Source: Holosporales bacterium
GTDB lineage: Bacteria > Pseudomonadota > Alphaproteobacteria > RUG11792
Assembly: GCA_031281515.1 (NCBI GenBank)
Contig: JAITFF010000069.1
Location: 1-13,985, forward strand
DNA length: 13,985 nt
Direction: 5' to 3'
Position numbers and translations under genes: made by a program. The notes beneath the pieces are model-generated. The model saw nothing but the letters and a program-made list of their open reading frames with translations. It did not search any database and was not told the DNA's origin. Position 1 is the stretch's first letter, and each line of letters starts with the position of its first letter. This document shows, piece after piece, positions 1 to 6,040 of this stretch.

Positions 1-547
1 AAAGTTAATGCATTTCCTGGTGATGGACGGTAAAAAGGTCTCAGTCGCGGCGTGTGATACTTTTCGAGTAGCTGCCACGGAGCAGCTGAGTTTCTGGGCC
101 AAGGAGATCGGATGCGAAATATATATGGCTAAGGATGGGCAGAAAGATCCGGCAAGTCTGGCATTTGAGGCAATGAAGGCATCCGACGCAGATGTTCTAA
201 TAATCGACACAGCCGGGAGATTACAAAACAACTCAAATCTGATGGATGAGTTGTCGAAGATGTATAGGGTAGCTTCGAAAATTGATCAATCGGCTCCGCA
301 CATGAATCTCATGGTCCTCGATGCAACCACCGGGCAAAATGCGATGGAGCAGGTTTTGTCCTTCAGAAAGGTTCACCCAATTACTGGGCTCATCATTTCG
401 AAAATGGATGGCCATGCTAAGGGAGGAATGATCGTGAGGATTGCAGATGAATTGAAGATTCCTATCCTTGGAGTTGGGATCGGAGAATCCATGTCTGATT
501 TTGCTAAATTTTCTATCGATAAGTTTTTAGAAGGTTTAATGGAGTGA
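1..547 (+). CDS. ftsY: Signal recognition particle receptor FtsY, C-terminal part of the GTPase domain (5' end outside window)
   Basis: FtsY is the membrane-associated SRP receptor. Its NG-domain GTPase pairs with Ffh to deliver ribosomes making membrane proteins to the Sec translocon. Only the last 181 codons are here. The reading frame is open to the window edge: the codons before the first Met read Lys-Leu, as expected just after the missing P-loop (GKTTTxxKL). Visible elements are the G2 region DTFRVAATEQL, G3 DTAGRL, the DATTGQN segment, G4 as SKMD followed by GHAKGG, and G5 with GVGIGE. The Met at position 8 is therefore internal and not a start. The stop overlaps the GTG of the next gene as GTGA, which suggests translational coupling. 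G4 is usually TKxD; Ser for Thr is conservative. Identification is secure because the DTFRVAA, DTAGRLQN and DATTGQNA motifs are FtsY-like rather than Ffh-like. Confidence 0.95.
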   Translation, partial: KLMHFLVMDGKKVSVAACDTFRVAATEQLSFWAKEIGCEIYMAKDGQKDPASLAFEAMKASDADVLIIDTAGRLQNNSNLMDELSKMYRVASKIDQSAPHMNLMVLDATTGQNAMEQVLSFRKVHPITGLIISKMDGHAKGGMIVRIADELKIPILGVGIGESMSDFAKFSIDKFLEGLME

Positions 548-1791
548 AACGGAAAGAAATGAGTACGTCTTGCTGCGGTATTTCGTCGGCCAAAAGAAAA
601 ATGTTGTACTTTTCGATCGCTATCTTTTTGGGAATCGTCTGCGGTTTATCCGGTATTTCGATTCTGGAACAGGGTGGTCAAATATGTTCAGAGATATTCA
701 TCAGAATTTTTAAGTGCGTCAGTATGCCGGTAATTTCGTTGTCTGTGATTATTGCCCTGTCAAATTACAGATCGGATGCTTCCGTATCGAGGATATGGAA
801 AAAGACTATAACCTATACGATTTGTACGACCATAGCAGCAGCCTCGATCAGCGCCATATTATACATTCTCATTTCACCGTCAAATTTCGATTTAAAATTC
901 GAAGAACAGAGTCATCAGGTCGCAAGTAATTCGCATGGATATATCAAATATTTCTTGGAGATTATTCCCGAGAGTATTTTTTCATCATTTTCTGAACACA
1001 AAGTATTGAGTGTCTTGTTGATAAGCGTCATCTTCGGATTTGCTATCCGATTCATTCAAGATGAAAGTGCTAAAAATTCTGTAATCTCCTTTTTCAACGG
1101 AATGCATAGTATATTTTTTACGATTACTAAATTTCTAGTTAAGATTTTGCCGATCGGTTTGTTCGGTTTTATTACGGTTAGCATTATCGAGTTCAGAAGT
1201 GGAATGAACATCGGGAGTATGGGGCAATATTTTATGGTTATTATATTAGCCAATATTGTCCAGGGGACGATAATTCTTCCACTGTGGCTGATGTCGAAGA
1301 ATATAGACCCAATCAAGACATTTAAAGCTATGGCTCCGGCTTTGTCCGTGGCCTTCTTCTCAAAATCATCGTCCGGAACTTTGCCGGTAACAATCGAGGC
1401 GGCCGAAACTAATCTTAAAATCAAGCCGGAGGTAAGTCGATTTGTTTTACCACTGTGCACGACGATAAATATGAATGGATGTGCTGCCTTTATTTTTACG
1501 ACCGTAATTTATGTAATGCAAAACTATGGAATAGAAATAACTCCGATCACGATAATGAGCTGGATCATCATAGCGACGATAGCGGCGATCGGGAATGCAG
1601 GGGTGCCGATGGGATGTTTCTTCCTGAGTACGAGTCTGCTATCATCGATGGACGTTCCGATACCGGTTCTGGGAATTATCTTACCGTTTTATGGGGTTAT
1701 CGATATGCTCGAGACTTCCCTGAACGTTTGGTCAGATTCTTGTGTCGCCACCGTCGTTGACAGAGGAAATATCAGTAAGGAGGGTTCATAA
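544..1791 (+). CDS. DAACS-family sodium:amino-acid symporter, SstT-like substrate site
   Basis: This 415-residue inner-membrane protein belongs to the dicarboxylate/amino acid:cation symporter family (GltP/GltPh/SstT fold). Hydrophobic helices fill most of its length. Hairpin 1 carries SSSGTLP at about 275-281, TM7 carries NMNG at 309-312, and hairpin 2 carries AGVPMG at 352-357. TM8 carries D387, E390, T391, N394 and D398. In acidic amino-acid carriers the position of E390 is an arginine (GltPh R397) that holds the substrate side-chain carboxylate, and the TM7 motif is NMDG. Glu at the Arg position is also what I recall for E. coli SstT (serine/threonine), so a neutral substrate is more likely than glutamate or a dicarboxylate. 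The GTG at 544 overlaps the ftsY stop and has GAAGG at 530-534. An ATG at 559 is an alternative that would remove five residues. Family assignment is firm; substrate is inference. Confidence 0.88.
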   Translation: MKRKEMSTSCCGISSAKRKMLYFSIAIFLGIVCGLSGISILEQGGQICSEIFIRIFKCVSMPVISLSVIIALSNYRSDASVSRIWKKTITYTICTTIAAASISAILYILISPSNFDLKFEEQSHQVASNSHGYIKYFLEIIPESIFSSFSEHKVLSVLLISVIFGFAIRFIQDESAKNSVISFFNGMHSIFFTITKFLVKILPIGLFGFITVSIIEFRSGMNIGSMGQYFMVIILANIVQGTIILPLWLMSKNIDPIKTFKAMAPALSVAFFSKSSSGTLPVTIEAAETNLKIKPEVSRFVLPLCTTINMNGCAAFIFTTVIYVMQNYGIEITPITIMSWIIIATIAAIGNAGVPMGCFFLSTSLLSSMDVPIPVLGIILPFYGVIDMLETSLNVWSDSCVATVVDRGNISKEGS

Positions 1792-2328
1792 ATGATTAAC
1801 ACTGGATCGAATACCGGGAATTGCCTAACATCTAGTATTTTGCAATGTCTTCGCGGGGCTTGTATCATCGCGATAGGGTCCCATATATGTGTACCTTTCG
1901 TCCCGGTCCCGCTCACCTTACAGACCCTCAGCGTCCTGTTCGTAGTCTCTCATTTAGGGAGTAAGCTAGGTGCATGTTCGGCCCTGCTTTATTTACTCGA
2001 AGGACTTGCCGGAATTCCAGTTTTTGCTGAATTTTCTGCTGGCCCGGCCGTGGTTTTTGGCCCTTCTGGAGGCTATTTGATGGGCTTTATTCCGGCCGCT
2101 TATCTGACGGGAATTTTGTTGGAACAACGTGCCAATAGAACGTTTTTATCGGTTTTTTTGGCTGGGCTTGCTGGAGAGATCATCCTGCTTTTTATCGGAT
2201 TCTTGCAGCTCTCATATTTTATGGGGTTTGCTGACGCTTATACTTTCGGGATTATTCCTTTTATTTTGGGAGATTTTCTAAAATTGACTATATTCGCGAT
2301 GATTTCGTCGGTTTCATCAAAGAAGTGA
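1792..2328 (+). CDS. bioY: BioY biotin transporter substrate-binding subunit (S component)
   Basis: BioY is the membrane-embedded biotin-binding S component of ECF-type vitamin importers. It works with BioM/BioN or a shared ECF module, and some BioY proteins are reported to work alone. The 178-residue sequence is almost entirely hydrophobic and has the family hallmarks: VPVPLTLQTLSVL at about 37-49, the loop GPSGGYLMGF at 90-99, and FILGDFLKL near 157-165 containing the conserved Asp-x-x-Lys (D161, K164). The ATG follows the previous stop directly. A near-perfect Shine-Dalgarno AAGGAGGG lies at 1777-1784 with 7 bases of spacing, so the start is secure. No bioM/bioN or ECF ATPase is in the window, so energising subunits would be encoded elsewhere. 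Its presence implies biotin uptake, consistent with host dependence. Whether the organism also makes biotin cannot be judged here. Confidence 0.93.
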   Translation: MINTGSNTGNCLTSSILQCLRGACIIAIGSHICVPFVPVPLTLQTLSVLFVVSHLGSKLGACSALLYLLEGLAGIPVFAEFSAGPAVVFGPSGGYLMGFIPAAYLTGILLEQRANRTFLSVFLAGLAGEIILLFIGFLQLSYFMGFADAYTFGIIPFILGDFLKLTIFAMISSVSSKK

Positions 2329-2717
2329 AGAATCGAGTTTTCTTACGGCCACATCACCTGGTTTGCTTGATGAGTTTTCAAGGGGAAGGATACGATGAGG
2401 TCTTTGTATCTAAGATCAAGAAGATAATTGAATCTTTGGAGAGTGCGCTGGATGAAAAATTGATTTATGTTGTAAACGGTTGTGACGATGTCTGTCGTTA
2501 TTGTCCAAATAGAAATGGTGACTCGTGCAAAGATGAGGCGCAGATCTCCAATCTGGATTCATCTTTTTCGAAAATTTTGGATGTGCAGCAGGGTGATATG
2601 TACTGCCACTCAGAAATTCGTCAAATGATAAGGAATAAGTTATCTGTCGGAGAATTTGAGGAAATATGCCGTAAATGCCAGTGGCTTCAAATCTGTCGAA
2701 TTGCTTTGTGGAATTGA
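2325..2717 (+). CDS. DUF1284 family cysteine-rich protein, probable metal or Fe-S cluster binder
   Basis: This 130-residue soluble protein has an N-terminal RPHHLVCL motif (8-15), characteristic of the DUF1284 family, whose function is unknown. It has nine cysteines, at about 14, 53, 57, 60, 68, 94, 115, 118 and 124. They fall into a CxxxCxxCPNxNGDxC group in the middle and a CxxCQWxxxC group at the C-terminus. This spacing suggests a bound metal, possibly an Fe-S cluster; that is inference from the cysteine pattern. There is no signal peptide or transmembrane helix, so it is probably cytoplasmic, where a cluster could be kept reduced. The GTG start overlaps the bioY stop as GTGA. The 3' end overlaps truB, so it is translationally embedded in the operon. 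Its neighbours give no consistent functional clue: biotin import on one side, tRNA modification on the other. Confidence 0.85.
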   Translation: MKNRVFLRPHHLVCLMSFQGEGYDEVFVSKIKKIIESLESALDEKLIYVVNGCDDVCRYCPNRNGDSCKDEAQISNLDSSFSKILDVQQGDMYCHSEIRQMIRNKLSVGEFEEICRKCQWLQICRIALWN

Positions 2718-3610
2718 ACGGATTTTTGGTACTGGATAAACCAGAGGGCAGGTCATCGGCCTTCATCGTAAATCGCTGCAAAAAAATCCTTGGAGCGGGA
2801 AGGGCGGGGCACCTTGGGACCTTAGACCCATTCGCGACCGGATTGCTGATACTCGCCATTAACGCCGGAACGAAGATAATCCCATACGTTTCGGTTAAGC
2901 AAAAATGCTATGAGTTTGAAATCAAATTTGGAGAAAAAACGGATACCGGCGATAAAACTGGGAAAGTAGTTGCAGCGAGTTATACAATCCCGAAATATAG
3001 TGAAGTAGAAGCGGTACTTCCCTTATTTCTCGGAGAAATTCAGCAGAAACCGCATCCATTTTCAGCCATTAAAATTAACGGAAGGAGAGCATATCAGATA
3101 GCGAGGAACGGCCTGGATCCGAATATTGAGAGCAGACCTGTTACGGTATTTGATCTACACATTGTATCTCAAATGGACGATAATATTTTCAGGTTAGAAG
3201 CTACGGTTTCTCCGGGTACGTATGTGAGATCTCTCTCCGAAGATATAGCCGCGTCGCTTCAAACCGTTGGGCATGTCGTTTCTCTGAGACGTGTTCGGGA
3301 CGGGAAATTTTGCATAGACGACGCCGTAACGATTGACAGACTCGAAGAAAAAAAGGAAAATGTCGGAGACGTATTGGTTCCGCTCGAAGATGTACTAGAC
3401 GACATCCCTGTATACTTCGCGTCGGATCGTGAAGCCTCTGAACTGGCTTTTGGGCGGTCCGTTATTTGCGGAACTGATGTAGGATCGAGGGATGGTATTT
3501 GCCTGGTTTCCTCGGAAGGCGGCGAGCTTTGGATAGCTGATGTTAAGACTGATAGGGTTTTGGCTCCAAGGAGGCTGCTAGTTTGTGCGCGATATGCAAA
3601 AGGGAGATGA
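2675..3610 (+). CDS. truB: tRNA pseudouridine(55) synthase TruB
   Basis: TruB converts U55 in the T-loop of tRNAs to pseudouridine and also acts as a tRNA chaperone in the cytoplasm. The catalytic motif GHLGTLDPFATG is present at about 45-56 with the nucleophile D51. Other motifs seen are NGFLVLDKPEGRSS at the N-terminus, the KCYEF/GEKTDTGDKTG segment near 88-106, and the VSPGTYVRSL segment that contacts RNA. The C-terminal region continues into the usual TruB extension. The start is uncertain. The ATG at 2675 (311 residues) overlaps the DUF1284 gene by 43 bases and has only a distant GAGG (2658-2661). A GTG at 2708 would give 300 residues and a 10-base overlap. Both leave the catalytic domain whole. 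It is followed closely by rpsO, the widely conserved truB-rpsO order. Confidence 0.93.
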   Translation: MPVASNLSNCFVELNGFLVLDKPEGRSSAFIVNRCKKILGAGRAGHLGTLDPFATGLLILAINAGTKIIPYVSVKQKCYEFEIKFGEKTDTGDKTGKVVAASYTIPKYSEVEAVLPLFLGEIQQKPHPFSAIKINGRRAYQIARNGLDPNIESRPVTVFDLHIVSQMDDNIFRLEATVSPGTYVRSLSEDIAASLQTVGHVVSLRRVRDGKFCIDDAVTIDRLEEKKENVGDVLVPLEDVLDDIPVYFASDREASELAFGRSVICGTDVGSRDGICLVSSEGGELWIADVKTDRVLAPRRLLVCARYAKGR

Positions 3611-3616
3611 TTATAG

Positions 3617-3886
3617 ATGTCGGTTACCACTGAAAGAAAACAAGAATTAATTAAGGAATTTGCCTTGCGTGATGGGGATGTTGGGTCTTCTGAGGTCCAG
3701 GTGGCAATCCTTACGGAGCGTATTAGAAACCTTACTGATCACGTTAATGTCCATAAGAAAGATTTCCACACTCGGCGTGGACTTTTGGCGCTGGTGAGCA
3801 GGAGGCGCCGTTTGCTCGATTATTTGAAGAAAACCAGCGAGCCTAAGTACTTGGATCTGATAAAAAGACTAGGATTGCGCAAATAG
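3617..3886 (+). CDS. rpsO: 30S ribosomal protein S15
   Basis: S15 is an 89-residue primary 16S rRNA-binding protein of the small subunit platform; it helps nucleate S6/S18 assembly and forms a bridge to the 50S subunit. The whole family pattern is present: an N-terminal helix (TTERKQELIKEFA), the GDVGSSEVQVAILTERI segment, the HxxxHKKDFHTRRGL region around 46-56, the basic SRRRRLLDYLKK stretch, and the closing YLDLIKRLGLRK. Length is exactly typical. The ATG at 3617 has GGGAG at 3602-3606 and starts only 6 bases after the truB stop. In many bacteria pnp follows and S15 represses its own translation through a leader pseudoknot; here pnp is absent and the leader is too short and overlapped to judge. 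A 28-base gap leads to fabD. Confidence 0.97.
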   Translation: MSVTTERKQELIKEFALRDGDVGSSEVQVAILTERIRNLTDHVNVHKKDFHTRRGLLALVSRRRRLLDYLKKTSEPKYLDLIKRLGLRK

Positions 3887-3914
3887 TTTCGGCCGCGTTT
3901 TAGGAGTTAATTGG

Positions 3915-4871
3915 GTGGCGAAGGCTTTCATTTTCCCGGGGCAGGGATCTCAGAAAGTTGGCATGGCGTCGGCTTTCGTTAGCGGGTTTGAGTCTGGGAT
4001 GAGAGTAATGGAGGAAATTGAAGAAGCGATTTCCTTTAAGATTTCGGAGATAATAGCCGAAGGGCCGGTTGAGGAGCTGACAAAAACAGAGAATGCACAG
4101 CCAGCAATTTTTGCGACTGGGATGGCTTGTGTTGCCATCTTGGAGAAGGAGTATGGTTACGAAATTGCAAGAAATGTGAAATACATGGCAGGGCATTCTC
4201 TTGGAGAATACACTGCTTTGTGCGCGGCGGGAGCCATGTCTATCTCAGATACTGCGAAACTGGTGAGAAAACGCGGAAAATTAATGGCAGCAGCATGTCC
4301 AGATCGAGAAAATTACGCGATGGTGGCGCTGTTGGGCGTCGGATCTGGGGTGATCGAGCCACTAGTTGCCCCATATCAGTCTGGGAGAAACATTTGCGTC
4401 ATTGCAAACGATAATTCTGAGTCTCAGGTTGTCATCAGTGGGCATAGGAAAGCCGTTGAGGCGGTATGCAAAGAGGCCGGTCATTTCGGGCTCGCTAAGG
4501 CTATCGAGTTGAATGTTGATGGGCCGTTTCACTGCCCTCTCATGAGCCAGGCTGCGATCGAATTCGATGAAGTATTGGCAAATGTGACGACTTACAGAGA
4601 TTGTAATATCCCGGTCATCATGAATTTTACGGCCTCTCCTATCATTCGAAGAGGAGATCTACCCAGTAGCCTGGTCGGTCAAATAACTGGGCGCGTTAGG
4701 TGGCGTGAAACAACTGATTTGTTAATGAATGATAGAGAAATTGACGAGATAATAGAAATTGCTCCAGGGCGAACGTTGTCAAAAATGCTTAAAAGAAATT
4801 ACAACGAAGCAAACGTTCGAAGCCTGGAGACTGTGGCTCAGATCGCAGAATTCGCCAAAAGCGGAGGTTGA
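3915..4871 (+). CDS. fabD: Malonyl-CoA:acyl carrier protein transacylase FabD
   Basis: FabD moves malonyl from CoA to acyl carrier protein, supplying the extender unit for type II fatty-acid synthesis. At 318 residues it has the expected length. Key parts visible are FPGQGSQ at 7-13 with the oxyanion-hole Gln10, the nucleophile elbow GHSLGEY with S95, R120 in the KRG motif that binds the malonyl carboxylate, and the catalytic His206 in the PFHCPLM motif. A GTG start at 3915 is supported by TAGGAG at 3901-3906 with 8 bases of spacing, and by the protein beginning MAKAFIFPGQG as in homologues. It is followed after 4 bases by fabG, so the two are co-transcribed. Placement directly behind rpsO is not the common arrangement. 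Confidence is high because all four catalytic positions are intact. Confidence 0.96.
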   Translation: MAKAFIFPGQGSQKVGMASAFVSGFESGMRVMEEIEEAISFKISEIIAEGPVEELTKTENAQPAIFATGMACVAILEKEYGYEIARNVKYMAGHSLGEYTALCAAGAMSISDTAKLVRKRGKLMAAACPDRENYAMVALLGVGSGVIEPLVAPYQSGRNICVIANDNSESQVVISGHRKAVEAVCKEAGHFGLAKAIELNVDGPFHCPLMSQAAIEFDEVLANVTTYRDCNIPVIMNFTASPIIRRGDLPSSLVGQITGRVRWRETTDLLMNDREIDEIIEIAPGRTLSKMLKRNYNEANVRSLETVAQIAEFAKSGG

Positions 4872-4875
4872 GACA

Positions 4876-5625
4876 GTGTTCGCATTGGATGGATACAGGG
4901 TTTTAATCACTGGAGGCAGTGGCTCGATCGGACGAGCAATTGCTATCTCTATGGCTTCATATGGGGCTGACATCGCGATTTCAGGAACTCGGGAAGATAC
5001 CCTCAAAAAAATTTCGGATGAAATCGAGGAGAAAACTGGGAAAGAGGCGTTAATTTTACGATGCGATTTATCTAATATAGGAAAAACTAAAAATTTAGTA
5101 AAAGAATTTGAGGATAGCCTTGGCCCGATCGATGTATTAGTCAATAACGCTGGTATTAATAAGGATTCCCTGTTCTCGAGGATGGCGCTGGAAGATTTCG
5201 ATTCTGTTACCGACGTTAATCTTAGGGCAATATTTGTATTGATGCAGGAGGCGGTTTCGTCGATGGGACCGAGGAGATTTGGCCGAATCATCAACATGTC
5301 ATCAGTCGTTGGTTTAACCGGCAATATTGGGCAGGCAAATTACTGTGCCAGCAAGGCTGGCCTTATCGGGCTTTCGAAGACGGTTGCCCTCGAGTATGCA
5401 AAACGTGGCATTACGGTAAACTGCATAGCCCCTGGGGCAATAAATTCACCGATGATTGAAAAGTTAAGTGAGCAGGCGAAGGATAGGTTCATTTCTAAAA
5501 TACCGATGGGAAGGATAGGAGATCCGGAGGATGTAGCCGCCGCCTGCTGTTTCTTGGCTTCGCGAGAAGCATCCTATATTACCGGTCAGACGCTACACGT
5601 TAACGGCGGAATGTTGATGCCTTAG
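4876..5625 (+). CDS. fabG: 3-oxoacyl-[acyl-carrier-protein] reductase FabG
   Basis: FabG is the NADPH-dependent reductase that converts 3-ketoacyl-ACP to 3-hydroxyacyl-ACP, the first reduction in fatty-acid elongation. The 249-residue product is a classical short-chain dehydrogenase. It has TGGSGSIG at 12-19 for the cofactor, NNAG at 90-93, and the catalytic tetrad N115, S143, Y156 and K160 (YCASK). The PGAI segment at 186-189 and the C-terminal VNGG at 242-245 are also present. The GTG at 4876 was chosen because GCGGAGG (4861-4867) sits 8 bases upstream and because this start gives the family length; longer in-frame extensions run back into fabD. An acyl carrier protein gene normally follows but is missing. 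The downstream gap holds only a convergent minus-strand gene end. The closeness to fabD makes FabG more likely than a general alcohol dehydrogenase. Confidence 0.94.
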   Translation: MFALDGYRVLITGGSGSIGRAIAISMASYGADIAISGTREDTLKKISDEIEEKTGKEALILRCDLSNIGKTKNLVKEFEDSLGPIDVLVNNAGINKDSLFSRMALEDFDSVTDVNLRAIFVLMQEAVSSMGPRRFGRIINMSSVVGLTGNIGQANYCASKAGLIGLSKTVALEYAKRGITVNCIAPGAINSPMIEKLSEQAKDRFISKIPMGRIGDPEDVAAACCFLASREASYITGQTLHVNGGMLMP

Positions 5626-5707
5626 ATTAGACATCATTATTTATTTCCTCAGGCTATGACGGAGAAGTAATGCCAGAAGTCATCATTCGGCCGAAATAGT
5701 TACCAGA

Positions 5708-6040
5708 TTATAGAAGCCTGTTTTGGATTCCTTTGAATTTTGTAACGGTATCCCTGACATTATCCGGAATATCGTCGATGTCCAGTCCTTCGATGAGTAA
5801 GGTTTTCGTTCTGGATTTTTGCCCACGTCTGATGGCTATTCTCGATGGAGCAATCCTAAAAGCTGAAGAAATGAAAGCAATGAGGGCTCGATTAGCCTGA
5901 TTATCAGTCGGTTTTGCATGAACAGCAATCTTAAGGCCTCCTTGGACTATTCCAATTATTTCCTCTCGACTGGCCCCGGGAGTCAGGTATACCAGGAATT
6001 CCAGTCCGCCATTCCTGTTTTCAAAGATCTTATTGAGCAT
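5708..6040 (-). CDS. DUF167 (YggU-like) small protein
   Basis: This 110-residue protein matches the DUF167/YggU family, conserved from bacteria to eukaryotes but without a well-established role. The family signature is present in order: the strand with YLTPGASREEI at about 18-28, the central HAKPTDNQANRALIAFI (41-57), and IRRGQKSRTKTLLIEG (70-85). There is no signal peptide or transmembrane segment. The ATG at 6040 lies inside the last codons of cckA (11-base overlap), so translation is probably coupled to the kinase and it is the last gene of the greA-to-cckA minus-strand block. Its stop faces the fabG stop across an 82-base gap. The residues after about 86 vary in this family and offer no clue. 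Family call is good; function is unknown. Confidence 0.87.
   Translation of the reverse strand: MLNKIFENRNGGLEFLVYLTPGASREEIIGIVQGGLKIAVHAKPTDNQANRALIAFISSAFRIAPSRIAIRRGQKSRTKTLLIEGLDIDDIPDNVRDTVTKFKGIQNRLL

Noticed and set aside
1056..1460. 134-codon minus-strand open frame
   Set aside because: It is antisense to the symporter gene with no motif or signal of its own.
4759..4875. Upstream extension of fabG
   Set aside because: It lies within fabD, adds 39 residues not found in FabG, and the GTG at 4876 has a strong, well-spaced ribosome-binding site.
5626..5707. A hidden acpP or small RNA between fabG and the DUF167 gene
   Set aside because: Only 82 bases are available, too short for acpP, with no coding pattern, promoter or terminator visible.
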